The position numbers were made by a program, and so were the translations under genes. From NCBI GenBank assembly GCA_031296915.1, contig JAVDPC010000002.1:186001-250000 (forward strand): 64,000 nt of DNA, written 5' to 3'. The notes beneath the pieces were generated by a model, which saw only the letters and a list, made by a program, of their open reading frames with translations, had not been told where the DNA came from and did no database searches. The DNA is from Cerasicoccus frondis (lineage in GTDB: Bacteria > Verrucomicrobiota > Verrucomicrobiia > Opitutales > Cerasicoccaceae). Positions 27,442 through 35,736 of this stretch are shown here, in pieces; position 1 is the first letter of the stretch, and every line of letters begins with the position of its first letter.

Positions 27442-28913
27442 CTGTCCTTAAACTGCGTGACCAGCCCGGTTATAGTCGACTTCGCGTCGCCGTAGAGCAT
27501 GCGCGTGTTCGGCATCAGGAAGAGCTTGTTTTGCAGACCGGAGAAACCGGCGCCCTTACCGCGCTTCAAGCAGAAGCAGGTCTTGGCGTGGTGCGCGTTG
27601 ATGATCGGCATGCCGTAAATCGGGGAGCCTTCGTCTTCGGCGGCGGCGGGGTTGACCACGTCGTTCGCGCCGATGACCACCGCGACGTCGACCATTTCCA
27701 TGGTCGGGTTGACGGCGTCCATTTCGCAGAGCTGCTCGTATTCCACGTCGGCTTCGGCGAGGAGCACGTTCATGTGGCCGGGCATGCGACCCGCGACCGG
27801 GTGGATGGCGAAGCGGACTTCCGCGCCGTTGTTTTCCAGCAGCTCACCGAGCTCCTTCACGGCGTGCTGCGCCTGGGCAACGGCCATGCCGTAACCCGGG
27901 ATGAAGACCACGCTCTTGGCGGCTTCCAAAATGTAATACGCGTCTTCGGCGCTGATCGGCTTGAGCTCGCCTTCGGTCTCACCGGCCGACGATTGCTGCG
28001 TCGCTCCAAAGCCCGAGAAGAGCACATTGCTCAGCGTGCGGTTCATCGCCTTACACATGATCACGGTCAGGATCAGGCCACTGGCGCCCACCAAGCAGCC
28101 CGCGACGATGAGCACGTTGTTTGCAATGACGAAACCAGCGAAACTTGCGGCCAAGCCCGAGAAGCTATTGAGCAGCGAAATCACCACCGGCATGTCGCCG
28201 CCGCCAATCGGCATGACGAACATCACGCCCAGCACAAGCGACAGCACAATGACGCCAATCAACACCGCCGAAGCCGTGCTGCTCATTGGCGAAATCGTGA
28301 AGACCACGCCTGCGCCCACGAGCGCCAGGGCAATCAGGCCGTTGACGGCTTTTTGCCCGCCAAACACCGTGGCCGCGCCGCCGAGTTTACCACTCAGCTT
28401 GCCCCATGCGTAAATACTGCCAGTGAAGGTCACGCCGCCGATGAGGATCGTCAGGATGATGACCGCCGCCGTGAAGCCACTCAGCTGAATGCCGTCCGGG
28501 TAGTGCGTAGCGAGAAAGGAATCGCCGCCACTGGTCAGCGCGCCGACTACGTTTTCCTTCGTTGCCAAGTAGGCTTGGTTGATCGCCTCAACGCGGGCGA
28601 ACTCCGACCAGCCAACGAGCAAACTGGCAAGGCCACCGAAGCCGTTGAACAGCGCCACCAGCTCGGGCATACCCGTCATGGCGACCTTCTTAGCGGCGAC
28701 GAGGCCGATGACTGCGCCGATTAAAATACCGGCAATGATCAGCTCATAGCGAATGATGTGGTGGTCGAACATGGTGACCACCACGGCCAGCAACATGCCG
28801 ACCGACGAAAGCTTGTTACCCTTGCGCGCGGTGTCGGCGCGCCCGAGCATTTTGATCCCGAAAACAAACAGGATCGCCGCTACAATGTAGGCGAGATTAA
28901 CAAATGTTTCCAT
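27438..28913 (-). CDS. pntB: NAD(P) transhydrogenase subunit beta
   Basis: Proton-translocating transhydrogenase that passes hydride between NADH and NADP+ at the inner membrane. 491 residues. About nine membrane helices occupy residues 1-270. The C-terminal NADP(H) domain III shows VFIPGYGMAVAQAQHAVKEL, AIHPVAGRMPGHMNVLLAEA and VVIGANDVVNPAA, all strongly conserved in the family. It is the last gene of pntA1-pntA2-pntB, 6 bases after pntA2. Confidence 0.96.
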   Translation of the reverse strand: METFVNLAYIVAAILFVFGIKMLGRADTARKGNKLSSVGMLLAVVVTMFDHHIIRYELIIAGILIGAVIGLVAAKKVAMTGMPELVALFNGFGGLASLLVGWSEFARVEAINQAYLATKENVVGALTSGGDSFLATHYPDGIQLSGFTAAVIILTILIGGVTFTGSIYAWGKLSGKLGGAATVFGGQKAVNGLIALALVGAGVVFTISPMSSTASAVLIGVIVLSLVLGVMFVMPIGGGDMPVVISLLNSFSGLAASFAGFVIANNVLIVAGCLVGASGLILTVIMCKAMNRTLSNVLFSGFGATQQSSAGETEGELKPISAEDAYYILEAAKSVVFIPGYGMAVAQAQHAVKELGELLENNGAEVRFAIHPVAGRMPGHMNVLLAEADVEYEQLCEMDAVNPTMEMVDVAVVIGANDVVNPAAAEDEGSPIYGMPIINAHHAKTCFCLKRGKGAGFSGLQNKLFLMPNTRMLYGDAKSTITGLVTQFKDS

Positions 28914-28919
28914 GACGCG

Positions 28920-29225
28920 TTACTCCGGGCGCTTGGCCTTTTCCTTCGGCTTAAACATGCCGAGCATGCGGTCGGTCACCACGTAACCGCCCACGACGTT
29001 AATGGTCGCCAGCACGACCGCCGCAAATCCCAACCAGGGCGCGAGCGCGCCGGCTGTTTCATTGGTGGAGCCCGCAGCCAAGAGCGCGCCCACAATCGTG
29101 ATGCCGCTGATCGCATTGGAGCCGGACATGAGCGGCGTGTGCAGCTGCGACGGAACTTTCGCAATCAGCTCGAAGCCGAGGAAAGCCGCCAGCGTGAAAA
29201 TAAAAAGAAGTAATACGAGGTCCAT
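28920..29225 (-). CDS. pntAB: NAD(P) transhydrogenase subunit alpha, membrane part
   Basis: 101 residues with three to four membrane helices (LVLLLFIFTLAAFLGFELI, AISGITIVGALLAAG, WLGFAAVVLATINVVGGYVV) and the typical KVPSQLHTPLMSGSNAISG. It is the membrane half of PntA encoded as a separate gene, as in many alpha-proteobacteria and other bacteria. It precedes pntB by 6 bases and is separated from the soluble half by about 124 bases of repeat-derived DNA. Confidence 0.95.
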   Translation of the reverse strand: MDLVLLLFIFTLAAFLGFELIAKVPSQLHTPLMSGSNAISGITIVGALLAAGSTNETAGALAPWLGFAAVVLATINVVGGYVVTDRMLGMFKPKEKAKRPE

Positions 29226-29240
29226 AATTCGAATGGGGTT

Positions 29241-29335
29241 AACTACGAATAGCGCGAAGGTTCACAGATCTATCCGCACCGGCAAAGCGCTGCGCCTTGA
29301 AGTCAAATCTGCGTCTATCTGCGACATTCGTAGTT
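29241..29335. repeat. gene-less relic of the AACTACGAAT inverted-repeat element
   Basis: AACTACGAAT (29241-29250) and ATTCGTAGTT (29326-29335) are exact inverted copies at the ends of a 95-base segment, with GCGCGAA next to the left end. These are the outer ten bases of the repeats that frame the GxxExxY gene at 59015-59470. Here no gene lies between them. The copy splits the two pntA genes. Confidence 0.62.
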
Positions 29336-29349
29336 TTAAACTTCGTTGG

Positions 29350-30477
29350 TTAGGCTTTGAATTTTTCGTGGACGATTTCGCCATCGCGGGTGATCAAGCT
29401 GCCGCTCAGGATTTCGTCTTCGGTGCGGTAAACAAACGCCTGCTGCTCGGCGTCCCAGAAGTGCTCGATGAAGTTCGCAAAGTTTGCGCCGAGCATCTGC
29501 GTGGCGTCCTTCGGGTAATAGCCCTCGAGGTTTTCCGGGCCAATGATCTTCACGCCGTTCGCGGTAATGACGTCTTCGCCGACCTTGGAGCCAGCGACGT
29601 TGCCACCGGATTCCACGGCGAGGTCCACCACGATGCTGCCGGGCTTCATTTGCTCGAGCACGGCCTCGTTGAGGATCACCGGCGCCTTGCGGCCAAAGAG
29701 TTTCGCCGTGGTGATGACCACGTCTGCGCGGGCGCAGGCCTTGGCCATTTCGAGGCGTTGCTTTTCCAGCTGCTCGGGCGTGAGCTCCTTTGCGTAGCCC
29801 TGGTCGGTCTGGCCGGTGTCGCCGAGGTCCACCTTGACAAACTTCGCGCCGAGCGAGCGGACTTGCTCTTCCACGACGGGGCGGGTGTCAAAGGCTTCCA
29901 CGCGGGCGCCGAGACGCTTGGCGGTCGCGATGGCCTGGAGGCCAGCCACGCCCACACCGATGATGAAAAAGCGCGACGGGGAAATCGTCCCGGCGGGCGT
30001 CATCATCATGGGCAAAATCTTCTGCATGCGGTCCGAGGCGAGCACCACGGCGGCGTAGCCAGCGAGGTTGGCCTGGGATGACAGGGCGTCCATCTTTTGC
30101 GCAATCGTCGAACGCGGAATCATTTCCACGCTGACGGCGTTGACCTTCTTCGCGGCCAGCTTCTGGATCAGCGCCGACTCGTTGAAGGGATCGAGGAAAC
30201 TCAGGTGCAGCACGCCAGCGGGCAGGGTGTCGATCTCCGAATCCTCAGGCTTGCGCACACGGAGGATAATCTCCGCTTCTGGCAACGCCTTGGAGCGTTC
30301 GGCGACGGCTGCACCGGCCTGGCGGTAGTCCTCATCCGAATAGCCGGCCCGATCGCCGAGGCCTTGCTCGACGGTTACAGACAGGCCGAGCCCGGCCAAT
30401 TTCTTAGCGGATTCGGGGGAGAGTGCGGCGCGGGTTTCCTTAGGGTGGCTTTCGCGCAAAGCGAGTACGCGTTTCAT
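29350..30477 (-). CDS. pntAA: NAD(P) transhydrogenase subunit alpha, NAD-binding part
   Basis: 375 residues from the ATG at 30477 (MKRVLALRESHPKETRAALS). The soluble NAD(H)-binding domain I of transhydrogenase shows LAGYAAVVLASDRMQKILP, MMMTPAGTISPSRFFIIGVG, GLQAIATAKRLGARVEAFDT and VIVDLAVESGGN-like segments. It is the first gene of the pnt unit. The frame to 30495 adds six unlikely residues. Confidence 0.94.
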   Translation of the reverse strand: MKRVLALRESHPKETRAALSPESAKKLAGLGLSVTVEQGLGDRAGYSDEDYRQAGAAVAERSKALPEAEIILRVRKPEDSEIDTLPAGVLHLSFLDPFNESALIQKLAAKKVNAVSVEMIPRSTIAQKMDALSSQANLAGYAAVVLASDRMQKILPMMMTPAGTISPSRFFIIGVGVAGLQAIATAKRLGARVEAFDTRPVVEEQVRSLGAKFVKVDLGDTGQTDQGYAKELTPEQLEKQRLEMAKACARADVVITTAKLFGRKAPVILNEAVLEQMKPGSIVVDLAVESGGNVAGSKVGEDVITANGVKIIGPENLEGYYPKDATQMLGANFANFIEHFWDAEQQAFVYRTEDEILSGSLITRDGEIVHEKFKA

Positions 30478-30642
30478 GACGATACTGTGTCGCAAAAAGT
30501 TAAGCTAATCAAGACATTCCTTTGATATTAGAAAATTAACTCAAAGATAAACTCTGCATCAGTTCCAAATAGACGATGAAATGGCCCAATCTTTCTGGAA
30601 TTCTTGCGTGCCATTAGCGGCATTCGTGACCAAGCTAGCCCC

Positions 30643-31596
30643 GTGAGTCAGAAAACAGCTCCTTTAAAATGCGGTGTCGCCGGCGTTGGCTATTTGGGCC
30701 AACACCATGCGCGGCTCTACGCAGCCCTGCCCCAGACCGAGCTCGTCGGCATCTACGACGTCGACCCGAAGCGCGCCAAGAAGATCGCGTCCGAGCACGG
30801 CGGCCAAGCTTACACCTCGCTGGAAGAACTCGGCGCCGCGTGCGACGCGGTCAGCGTGGTTGTCCCGACTGATCACCACTGCGCCGTCGCCCAAACGCTG
30901 CTCAAGCAAGGCTGCCACCTGCTCATCGAGAAGCCGCTGTGCACGAGCCTGGAAGAAGCGGAGATTATCCTCGGCGCCGCCAAGGAGGCCGACCGCATCG
31001 TGCAAGTGGGCCACATCGAGCACTTCAATCCGGTCATGTCGTTCCTGGAAAAACACGTGACCAACCCACGCTTCATCACCTGCGACCGCCTGGCGCCGTT
31101 CAAGGAACGCGGCATCGAAGTCAGCGTGGTGCTCGACCTGATGATTCACGATATCGGCGTGATCCTGCAACTAGTCAACTCCCCCCTCGAGCGCGTGGAC
31201 GCAGTCGGTGTGGACGTGCTGACCAAGACTGAGGACATCGCCAATGCGCGCCTGACCTTTGCCAACGGCTGCGTCGCGAACATCAACACCAGCCGCGTGA
31301 GCCTGAAGCCGGTCCGCGAGATTCGCCTCTTCCAAAGCAACGCCTACCTGTCGCTTAATTTCGCCGAACAAAAGGGCCACCTGATCCGCAAGACCAAGCT
31401 CGGCCTGCGCAAGAAGAATGTCCCCATCGAAAAAGGCGAACCCCTCGCGCTCGAGCTGGCTGGCTTTGCCCACGCCGTGCAAAACAGCGCCGCGCCCAAG
31501 GTCAGCGGCGAGCTCGGCAAGACCGCGCTCGAAGTCGCGATCAAGGTCACCGAGAAGATCCGCGAGAGCGCGGAGAAAGGGAAGACTGAATTATGA
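30643..31596 (+). CDS. Gfo/Idh/MocA-family oxidoreductase, linked to lpxB
   Basis: 317 residues from a GTG at 30643; a TTG at 30604 is the only longer option and there is no ATG nearby. The N-terminal Rossmann fold reads CGVAGVGYLGQHHARLYAAL. The conserved EKPLCTSLEEAE and VGHIEHFNP follow, with DLMIHDIGVIL in the C-terminal domain. Members oxidise or reduce sugars or sugar nucleotides with NAD(P). Because lpxB follows 92 bases downstream, a role on a UDP-sugar for lipid A (as for GnnA, the UDP-GlcNAc 3-oxidase of 2,3-diamino lipid A makers) is a reasonable inference, but no GnnB transaminase is visible. The stop codon lies in a repeat. Confidence 0.85.
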   Translation: MSQKTAPLKCGVAGVGYLGQHHARLYAALPQTELVGIYDVDPKRAKKIASEHGGQAYTSLEELGAACDAVSVVVPTDHHCAVAQTLLKQGCHLLIEKPLCTSLEEAEIILGAAKEADRIVQVGHIEHFNPVMSFLEKHVTNPRFITCDRLAPFKERGIEVSVVLDLMIHDIGVILQLVNSPLERVDAVGVDVLTKTEDIANARLTFANGCVANINTSRVSLKPVREIRLFQSNAYLSLNFAEQKGHLIRKTKLGLRKKNVPIEKGEPLALELAGFAHAVQNSAAPKVSGELGKTALEVAIKVTEKIRESAEKGKTEL

Positions 31597-31680
31597 AGTA
31601 TGAATTCAGAATTATGAAAACCACCCACAAGGATTCCCCAGAAGATCCCTTTCATAATTCAACCTTCATCATTCATAATT
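31589..31680. repeat. inverted AATTATGAA repeat pair
   Basis: 31589-31619 and 31650-31680 are imperfect inverted copies built from AATTATGAA, ATGAA and GAATTATGAAA. The left arm supplies the TGA stop of the oxidoreductase (31594-31596). The right arm ends 8 bases before the lpxB ATG. It is AT-rich, in contrast to its neighbours. Confidence 0.75.
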
Positions 31681-31688
31681 AGATATCC

Positions 31689-32852
31689 ATGCCTGAGCCC
31701 ATTCAGCTACCGGCGCCATCTCAGCAGCCGGACTTGCTCATCGTCGCGGGCGAGCACTCGGGCGACCAGCATGCCGCTGAGCTGCTCGACCAGTTGGCCG
31801 AGATCAAGCCCGGGCTGACCGTGTGTGCGCTCGGCGGCGAAGCGTTGTCCAAGGCTGGCGCGCAAGTGATCTTCGACCTCGTGGACCATTCCGTGGTCGG
31901 CATTGCCGAGGTGCTGAAGAATTACGGCTTCTTTAAAGAGCTGTTTGAGAAGGTTGCAGCGTGGATTCGCGAACACCGACCCAAGGCGATTTGCTTCGTG
32001 GACTACCCGGGCTTCAACCTCCGCCTCGCCGAGCGCCTCGTCAAAGAAGGCCTCGCGGTCAAGGGCGACGGCGACATCCCCCTGCTCTACTACATCAGCC
32101 CACAAATTTGGGCGTGGAAGGGCAAACGCCGCTTCAAGATGGCCAAGCTGCTGGACTCGCTCGGCGTGATTTTTCCGTTTGAAATCGACTGCTACCAGGA
32201 CACGGACCTGCCGGTGGAATTCGTTGGCCACCCTTTTGTCGCGAAAGATTTCAACCTCGGCCTGCGCTACGAAAAAGGCGCGCCGATCCTGCTCCTGCCG
32301 GGCAGCCGGTTAACGCCCGTGCGCCGCATTTTCCCAACGCTGATCGAAGCCTTTATCGACTTCCATGCCGAGCGCGCCACGAACCGCGCCATCGTGCTCT
32401 ACCCGAGCCCTGCGGTCAAAGCGCTACTGGAAGAGCTCATTGCCGCGCGCCATGGCGCCAAGGATTTGATCAAGCTCATGCCGGCCGATGCGGACATCGC
32501 GGCGTCGGCGGTGTTGACCAGCTCCGGCACGATGTCGCTCAAGGTCGCGCTGGCGGGCATCCCCGGCCGCATCGTTTACCGCGCGAATCCGATCACCTAC
32601 GTGCTCGGCCGCATGCTCGTGAAGATTCCCTACCTCGGCATTGCAAACATTCTCCTAAATCGCCCCGCCTATCCGGAATACCTGCAAGGCGCCGCAAAGC
32701 CTGCGGTGCTCGCTCGCGAACTGGCGAAAATAACCGATCAAACGTCAGCAGCAGAGTCTGCTCAACAGGATGCCCGCGAGTTGAGACAGCTTTTAGGCGA
32801 AGGTCAGGACAATGCAGCGGCCGGATGGCTAGCCAATTTCATATCCGATTAA
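31689..32852 (+). CDS. lpxB: lipid-A-disaccharide synthase
   Basis: Inner-membrane-associated GT19 glycosyltransferase joining UDP-2,3-diacylglucosamine and lipid X. 387 residues. Family signatures: LLIVAGEHSGDQHAAEL at the N-terminus, LVDHSVVGIAEVLKNY, CFVDYPGFNLRLA, YYISPQIWAWK, VEFVGHPFV, and LTSSGTMSLKVALAGIPGRIVYRANPI. It shows that the organism makes lipid A. The start follows an AT-rich inverted repeat. Confidence 0.95.
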   Translation: MPEPIQLPAPSQQPDLLIVAGEHSGDQHAAELLDQLAEIKPGLTVCALGGEALSKAGAQVIFDLVDHSVVGIAEVLKNYGFFKELFEKVAAWIREHRPKAICFVDYPGFNLRLAERLVKEGLAVKGDGDIPLLYYISPQIWAWKGKRRFKMAKLLDSLGVIFPFEIDCYQDTDLPVEFVGHPFVAKDFNLGLRYEKGAPILLLPGSRLTPVRRIFPTLIEAFIDFHAERATNRAIVLYPSPAVKALLEELIAARHGAKDLIKLMPADADIAASAVLTSSGTMSLKVALAGIPGRIVYRANPITYVLGRMLVKIPYLGIANILLNRPAYPEYLQGAAKPAVLARELAKITDQTSAAESAQQDARELRQLLGEGQDNAAAGWLANFISD

Positions 32853-33020
32853 TCAACAATCAGTTAAGGATTACCCTTAGCCGATAGAAATCGATTAATC
32901 AGGCTGTAAAAGGGGTGTAAAACCGGATACTCACGCCGTTGCAGGAGACCATAATCGCTAAAGTAGCGAGCCAGACCGTCGATTAGAATGACTAACATCA
33001 AATCAACTTGTTAGTTATCA

Positions 33021-33776
33021 ATGTATATGCTTGCCCAACGCGGGCTGCGAGGAACATTCGCGGTCGCAATCCTGAGCTGTCTCGCAATCGCGACCGCAGC
33101 CGGGCAATCCTATACGCTTGATTGGAACTCCCTGAGCTGGACACCCGGCTCGACGAGCCAGACGTTTACCAACGTCGATGGCAGCGGGGTCGATGTTACC
33201 GTGAGCATTTCCGGCGGCACTTTTCTAGGCGGGTATCCGCGCTTGTCGACGGATATCACCGGTGGCGGTCCGGCTGGCCAGAACTACCTGATGATGCTCA
33301 TCAACGAAAGCTCCAGTGGCAATGGCGCTACGGTGTCCATCCAGTTTTCCTCCGATGTGGAAAGCCTAAGCCTGGGCATGTTTGATGTCGATACCGGCAC
33401 AGGTGGCTTTTACTCCCGCAGCTTTCGTGACCAGATCACTTTCGCCGACGCCCCGGACTCCCTGACTGGCAGCAGCGCCAATCTGGTCGTCAACAGCACC
33501 ACCGTGCTGGGTCTATATGAGAACGCCAACAACAGCGCCAATGGCAATGTGAATGCCTCCTACAGTGGCGCCCGCAACAATGTGACTTTCTTCTACGGCG
33601 CAGGGCCATTTACCCAGAGCAATCCTGCGCAGCAGGGCATTTCGCTCTCGGACATGACTTTCACCTATGTCAGCCCTATACCGGAGCCGTCCACGTATCT
33701 CATTGGCGCGGCATTACTTGGCTTGCTTGGTTGCGATGTCTGGCGTCGCCGCCGGGCCAAACGCCAAACGCGCTAA
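33021..33776 (+). CDS. PEP-CTERM sorting domain protein
   Basis: 251 residues. Signal peptide (FAVAILSCLAIATAAGQS), a Gly/Ser/Asn-rich beta-sandwich body with VSIQFSSDVESLSLGMFDVD (a pattern seen in secreted sandwich domains), and the C-terminal signal PIPEPSTYLIGAA, LLGLLGCDVW and RRRRAKRQTR. It is predicted to be exosortase-processed. Function is unknown. It is convergent with the helicase gene. Confidence 0.88.
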   Translation: MYMLAQRGLRGTFAVAILSCLAIATAAGQSYTLDWNSLSWTPGSTSQTFTNVDGSGVDVTVSISGGTFLGGYPRLSTDITGGGPAGQNYLMMLINESSSGNGATVSIQFSSDVESLSLGMFDVDTGTGGFYSRSFRDQITFADAPDSLTGSSANLVVNSTTVLGLYENANNSANGNVNASYSGARNNVTFFYGAGPFTQSNPAQQGISLSDMTFTYVSPIPEPSTYLIGAALLGLLGCDVWRRRRAKRQTR

Positions 33777-33808
33777 CACAGCCGCCCCAAGGATTCTAAG
33801 GCGAAGCC

Positions 33809-35023
33809 TTAGCGACGGAAGCCGCCGGGCTTGTTGTTGAAGCCGCGGTTGCGCTTTTTGCGGGCGATGGCGGCGCCGGGGACGCGTAGATCGGGCTCGG
33901 TGCGGTAGCGGAAGCCCTCCAGCTTACGGCGGGGGATCTTCTTTTCGATGAAGCGCTCGATGGCGTCAAGGAAAGCCAGCTCATCCGTGGAATACAGCGT
34001 GAACGCCTCACCTTCAGTGGCGGCGCGACCGGTGCGGCCAATGCGGTGCACGTAGTCTTCGCAGTTTTGCGGCACGTTGTAATTAATCACGTGGGTGACG
34101 CCGGAAATATCCAGACCGCGCGAGGCGATGTCTGTGGCGACAAGGATCTCATACTTGCCTTCCTTGAAGCCCTGGAGCGCTTCGCGGCGTTCACTTTGGG
34201 AGCGGTCAGCGTGCATGGTCGCGACCTTGTGATCGTGGTCCAGCAGCCAGCGGGTCACGCGGTCGGCGTCGATCTTCGTGCGGGTGAAGACGAGCACGCT
34301 GTTGTAGTCGAACTTCTCCAGCATCGCCAGGAGCAGGTCATACTTCTGAATGCCGTCGACCGGAAAAATCGCGTGGTCAACTGTGTCAGCCGTCTTGCTG
34401 GTGGACTCGATTTTGACGCGCACCGGATCCTTGAGCACCCAGTCGGCCAGCGAAAGAATCTTGTCCGCCATAGTGGCTGAGAAAAACAGCGTCTGACGCT
34501 CTTTGGGGCACTTGCGGACGATCTGCGTGACCTGGTCGATGAAGCCCATGTCGAGCATACGGTCGACTTCGTCGAGGACCAAAATTTCGAGGTTCGACAG
34601 GTCGATATTGCCCTGCTCGATGTGGTCGATCAGGCGGCCGGGCGTGGCGACCACGATGTCCGAGCCATCCTCCAGCGCCTTGAGCTGGGCGCCGTATTTG
34701 ACGCCACCATAAATGAGGCACTTCGTCAGGTCCTGATGCTTGCCGTAGAAGACCAGTTGATCATCCACCTGGCCGGCGAGTTCGCGGGTGGGCTCCAGAA
34801 TAAGTGCACGCGGGCACTTCTCTGAGTGCTTCTCGAGGCGGGAAAGGAGCGGCAAAGTAAAGGCAGCGGTCTTCCCGGTGCCGGTTTGGGCGGAGCCAAT
34901 CACGTCCTTGCCTTCCATCACTACGGGGATGGCCTGGGCCTGAATGGGAGTCGGGTTCTCGTAACCCTTTTCGCGGACTGCCTGCACGACCGCAGGCAGC
35001 AAATTCAAATCATCAAATGTCAT
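33809..35023 (-). CDS. DEAD-box family ATP-dependent RNA helicase (DEVD variant)
   Basis: 404 residues. All motifs are visible in order: Q motif NPTPIQAQAIP, motif I AQTGTGKT, Ia PTRELAGQV, Ib TPGRLIDH, motif II DEVDRMLDMGF, motif III SAT, IV VLVFTRT, V ATDIASRGLDI and VI HRIGRTGRA. Motif II reads DEVD, not DEAD. The basic C-terminal tail (KKIPRRKLEGF, ending RKKRNRGFNNKPGGFRR) is like RhlE/CsdA-type helicases that act on rRNA or mRNA. The subfamily is not certain. Confidence 0.92.
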   Translation of the reverse strand: MTFDDLNLLPAVVQAVREKGYENPTPIQAQAIPVVMEGKDVIGSAQTGTGKTAAFTLPLLSRLEKHSEKCPRALILEPTRELAGQVDDQLVFYGKHQDLTKCLIYGGVKYGAQLKALEDGSDIVVATPGRLIDHIEQGNIDLSNLEILVLDEVDRMLDMGFIDQVTQIVRKCPKERQTLFFSATMADKILSLADWVLKDPVRVKIESTSKTADTVDHAIFPVDGIQKYDLLLAMLEKFDYNSVLVFTRTKIDADRVTRWLLDHDHKVATMHADRSQSERREALQGFKEGKYEILVATDIASRGLDISGVTHVINYNVPQNCEDYVHRIGRTGRAATEGEAFTLYSTDELAFLDAIERFIEKKIPRRKLEGFRYRTEPDLRVPGAAIARKKRNRGFNNKPGGFRR

Positions 35024-35043
35024 GGAAAACGTCTGTTAATACG

Positions 35044-35087
35044 CCGCTAGCGCGGGAGATTAAAGGAAAAAGATTAAAGATTAAAGA
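35044..35087 (+). repeat. GC hairpin plus AGATTAAAG tract (box element, copy 4)
   Basis: CCGC-TAGC-GCGG (35044-35055), then G and AGATTAAAG (35057-35065), then GAAAAAGATTAAAGATTAAAG. The order hairpin then AGATTAAAG is the same as at 351-394. It lies just upstream of the helicase start. Confidence 0.6.
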
Positions 35088-35185
35088 ATCAGGCATATTG
35101 ATCATAATGTTTCTTTACCGAGTAGCAACTGCACTCCGAGCCCAATCCGGGTAAGCGCGTGCTCCACATCCGGACCACCAAGCCG

Positions 35186-35236
35186 AATCTTTAATTTGCT
35201 CACTTTAATTTTTAATCTCCCGGCGTCTATACCGGG
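35186..35236 (-). repeat. GC hairpin plus AGATTAAA tract (box element, copy 5)
   Basis: On the minus strand CCCGG-TATAGACG-CCGGG (35219-35236) is followed by AGATTAAA. Bases 35186-35209 repeat 5101-5124 exactly (24 bases). No gene adjoins it. Confidence 0.66.
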
Positions 35237-35736
35237 GAGGGGGGGGTAACCCGACCCTAAATTCATTTTCAAAGAACACAGCCCGCCCCGCCCGTTCGCC
35301 GGGATCAGGCGCAGGTGGGGACAACATCCCATTGGGTCGGATGCGTTTACGTCAACGCGGCAGCCTGCAAACTGGCATAAGTCCGCGCCACGCTTGCCAC
35401 CCCAGCACAGGGTGAATTAAAGCCTGGGGGCGTCGTCCAGCCGCATCAGCTGTCACCCGATGCGTGGCGAATGGGCCCCCTAAAACGGCTCAAGCACGGC
35501 GCCAACACGAATGCGGTCGCACGAACATTGACTGGACTAACCACGCGCTAAGGCGGGTTTTCGTAAAAGATGGGAGATGGTTTCATGGCGGATTAATAGT
35601 GAAAATTCGATTATGTGAAAATAATCACATAACACAACGAAAAAGTGAACATGCGGACATTTTTTGAAAATTTTAAGCTGGCCACTCAAACCAACCTTAC
35701 ATGATTTGTATTAATAAAACTAAACCAACCCGAATC
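35237..35736. other. gene-free stretch with RNA-like secondary structure
   Basis: About 500 bases without a convincing gene. 35275-35560 is GC-rich and folds well on paper: GCCGCATC pairs with GATGC-GTGGC (35440-35469) inside an outer GGGGGC/GCCCCC stem (35426-35480), and GCGTT-TACGTC-AACGC (35343-35358) is another hairpin. 35580-35700 is AT-rich and resembles a promoter region for the next gene. I looked for tmRNA, RNase P, SRP and 6S RNA signatures and did not find them. A structured ncRNA is possible but unidentified. Confidence 0.35.

Noticed and set aside
35102..35332. 76-codon minus-strand and (35464-35667) 67-codon plus-strand frames in the gene-free stretch
   Set aside because: No ribosome site, no family character, and both overlap repeats or stem-forming DNA.
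35275..35560. tmRNA, RNase P, SRP, 6S RNA or a cobalamin riboswitch
   Set aside because: I searched by eye on both strands for GAGGAAAGTC, the tmRNA ends, GGAAGCAGC and the B12 box. None was present; GGTGAA near 35411 alone is not enough.
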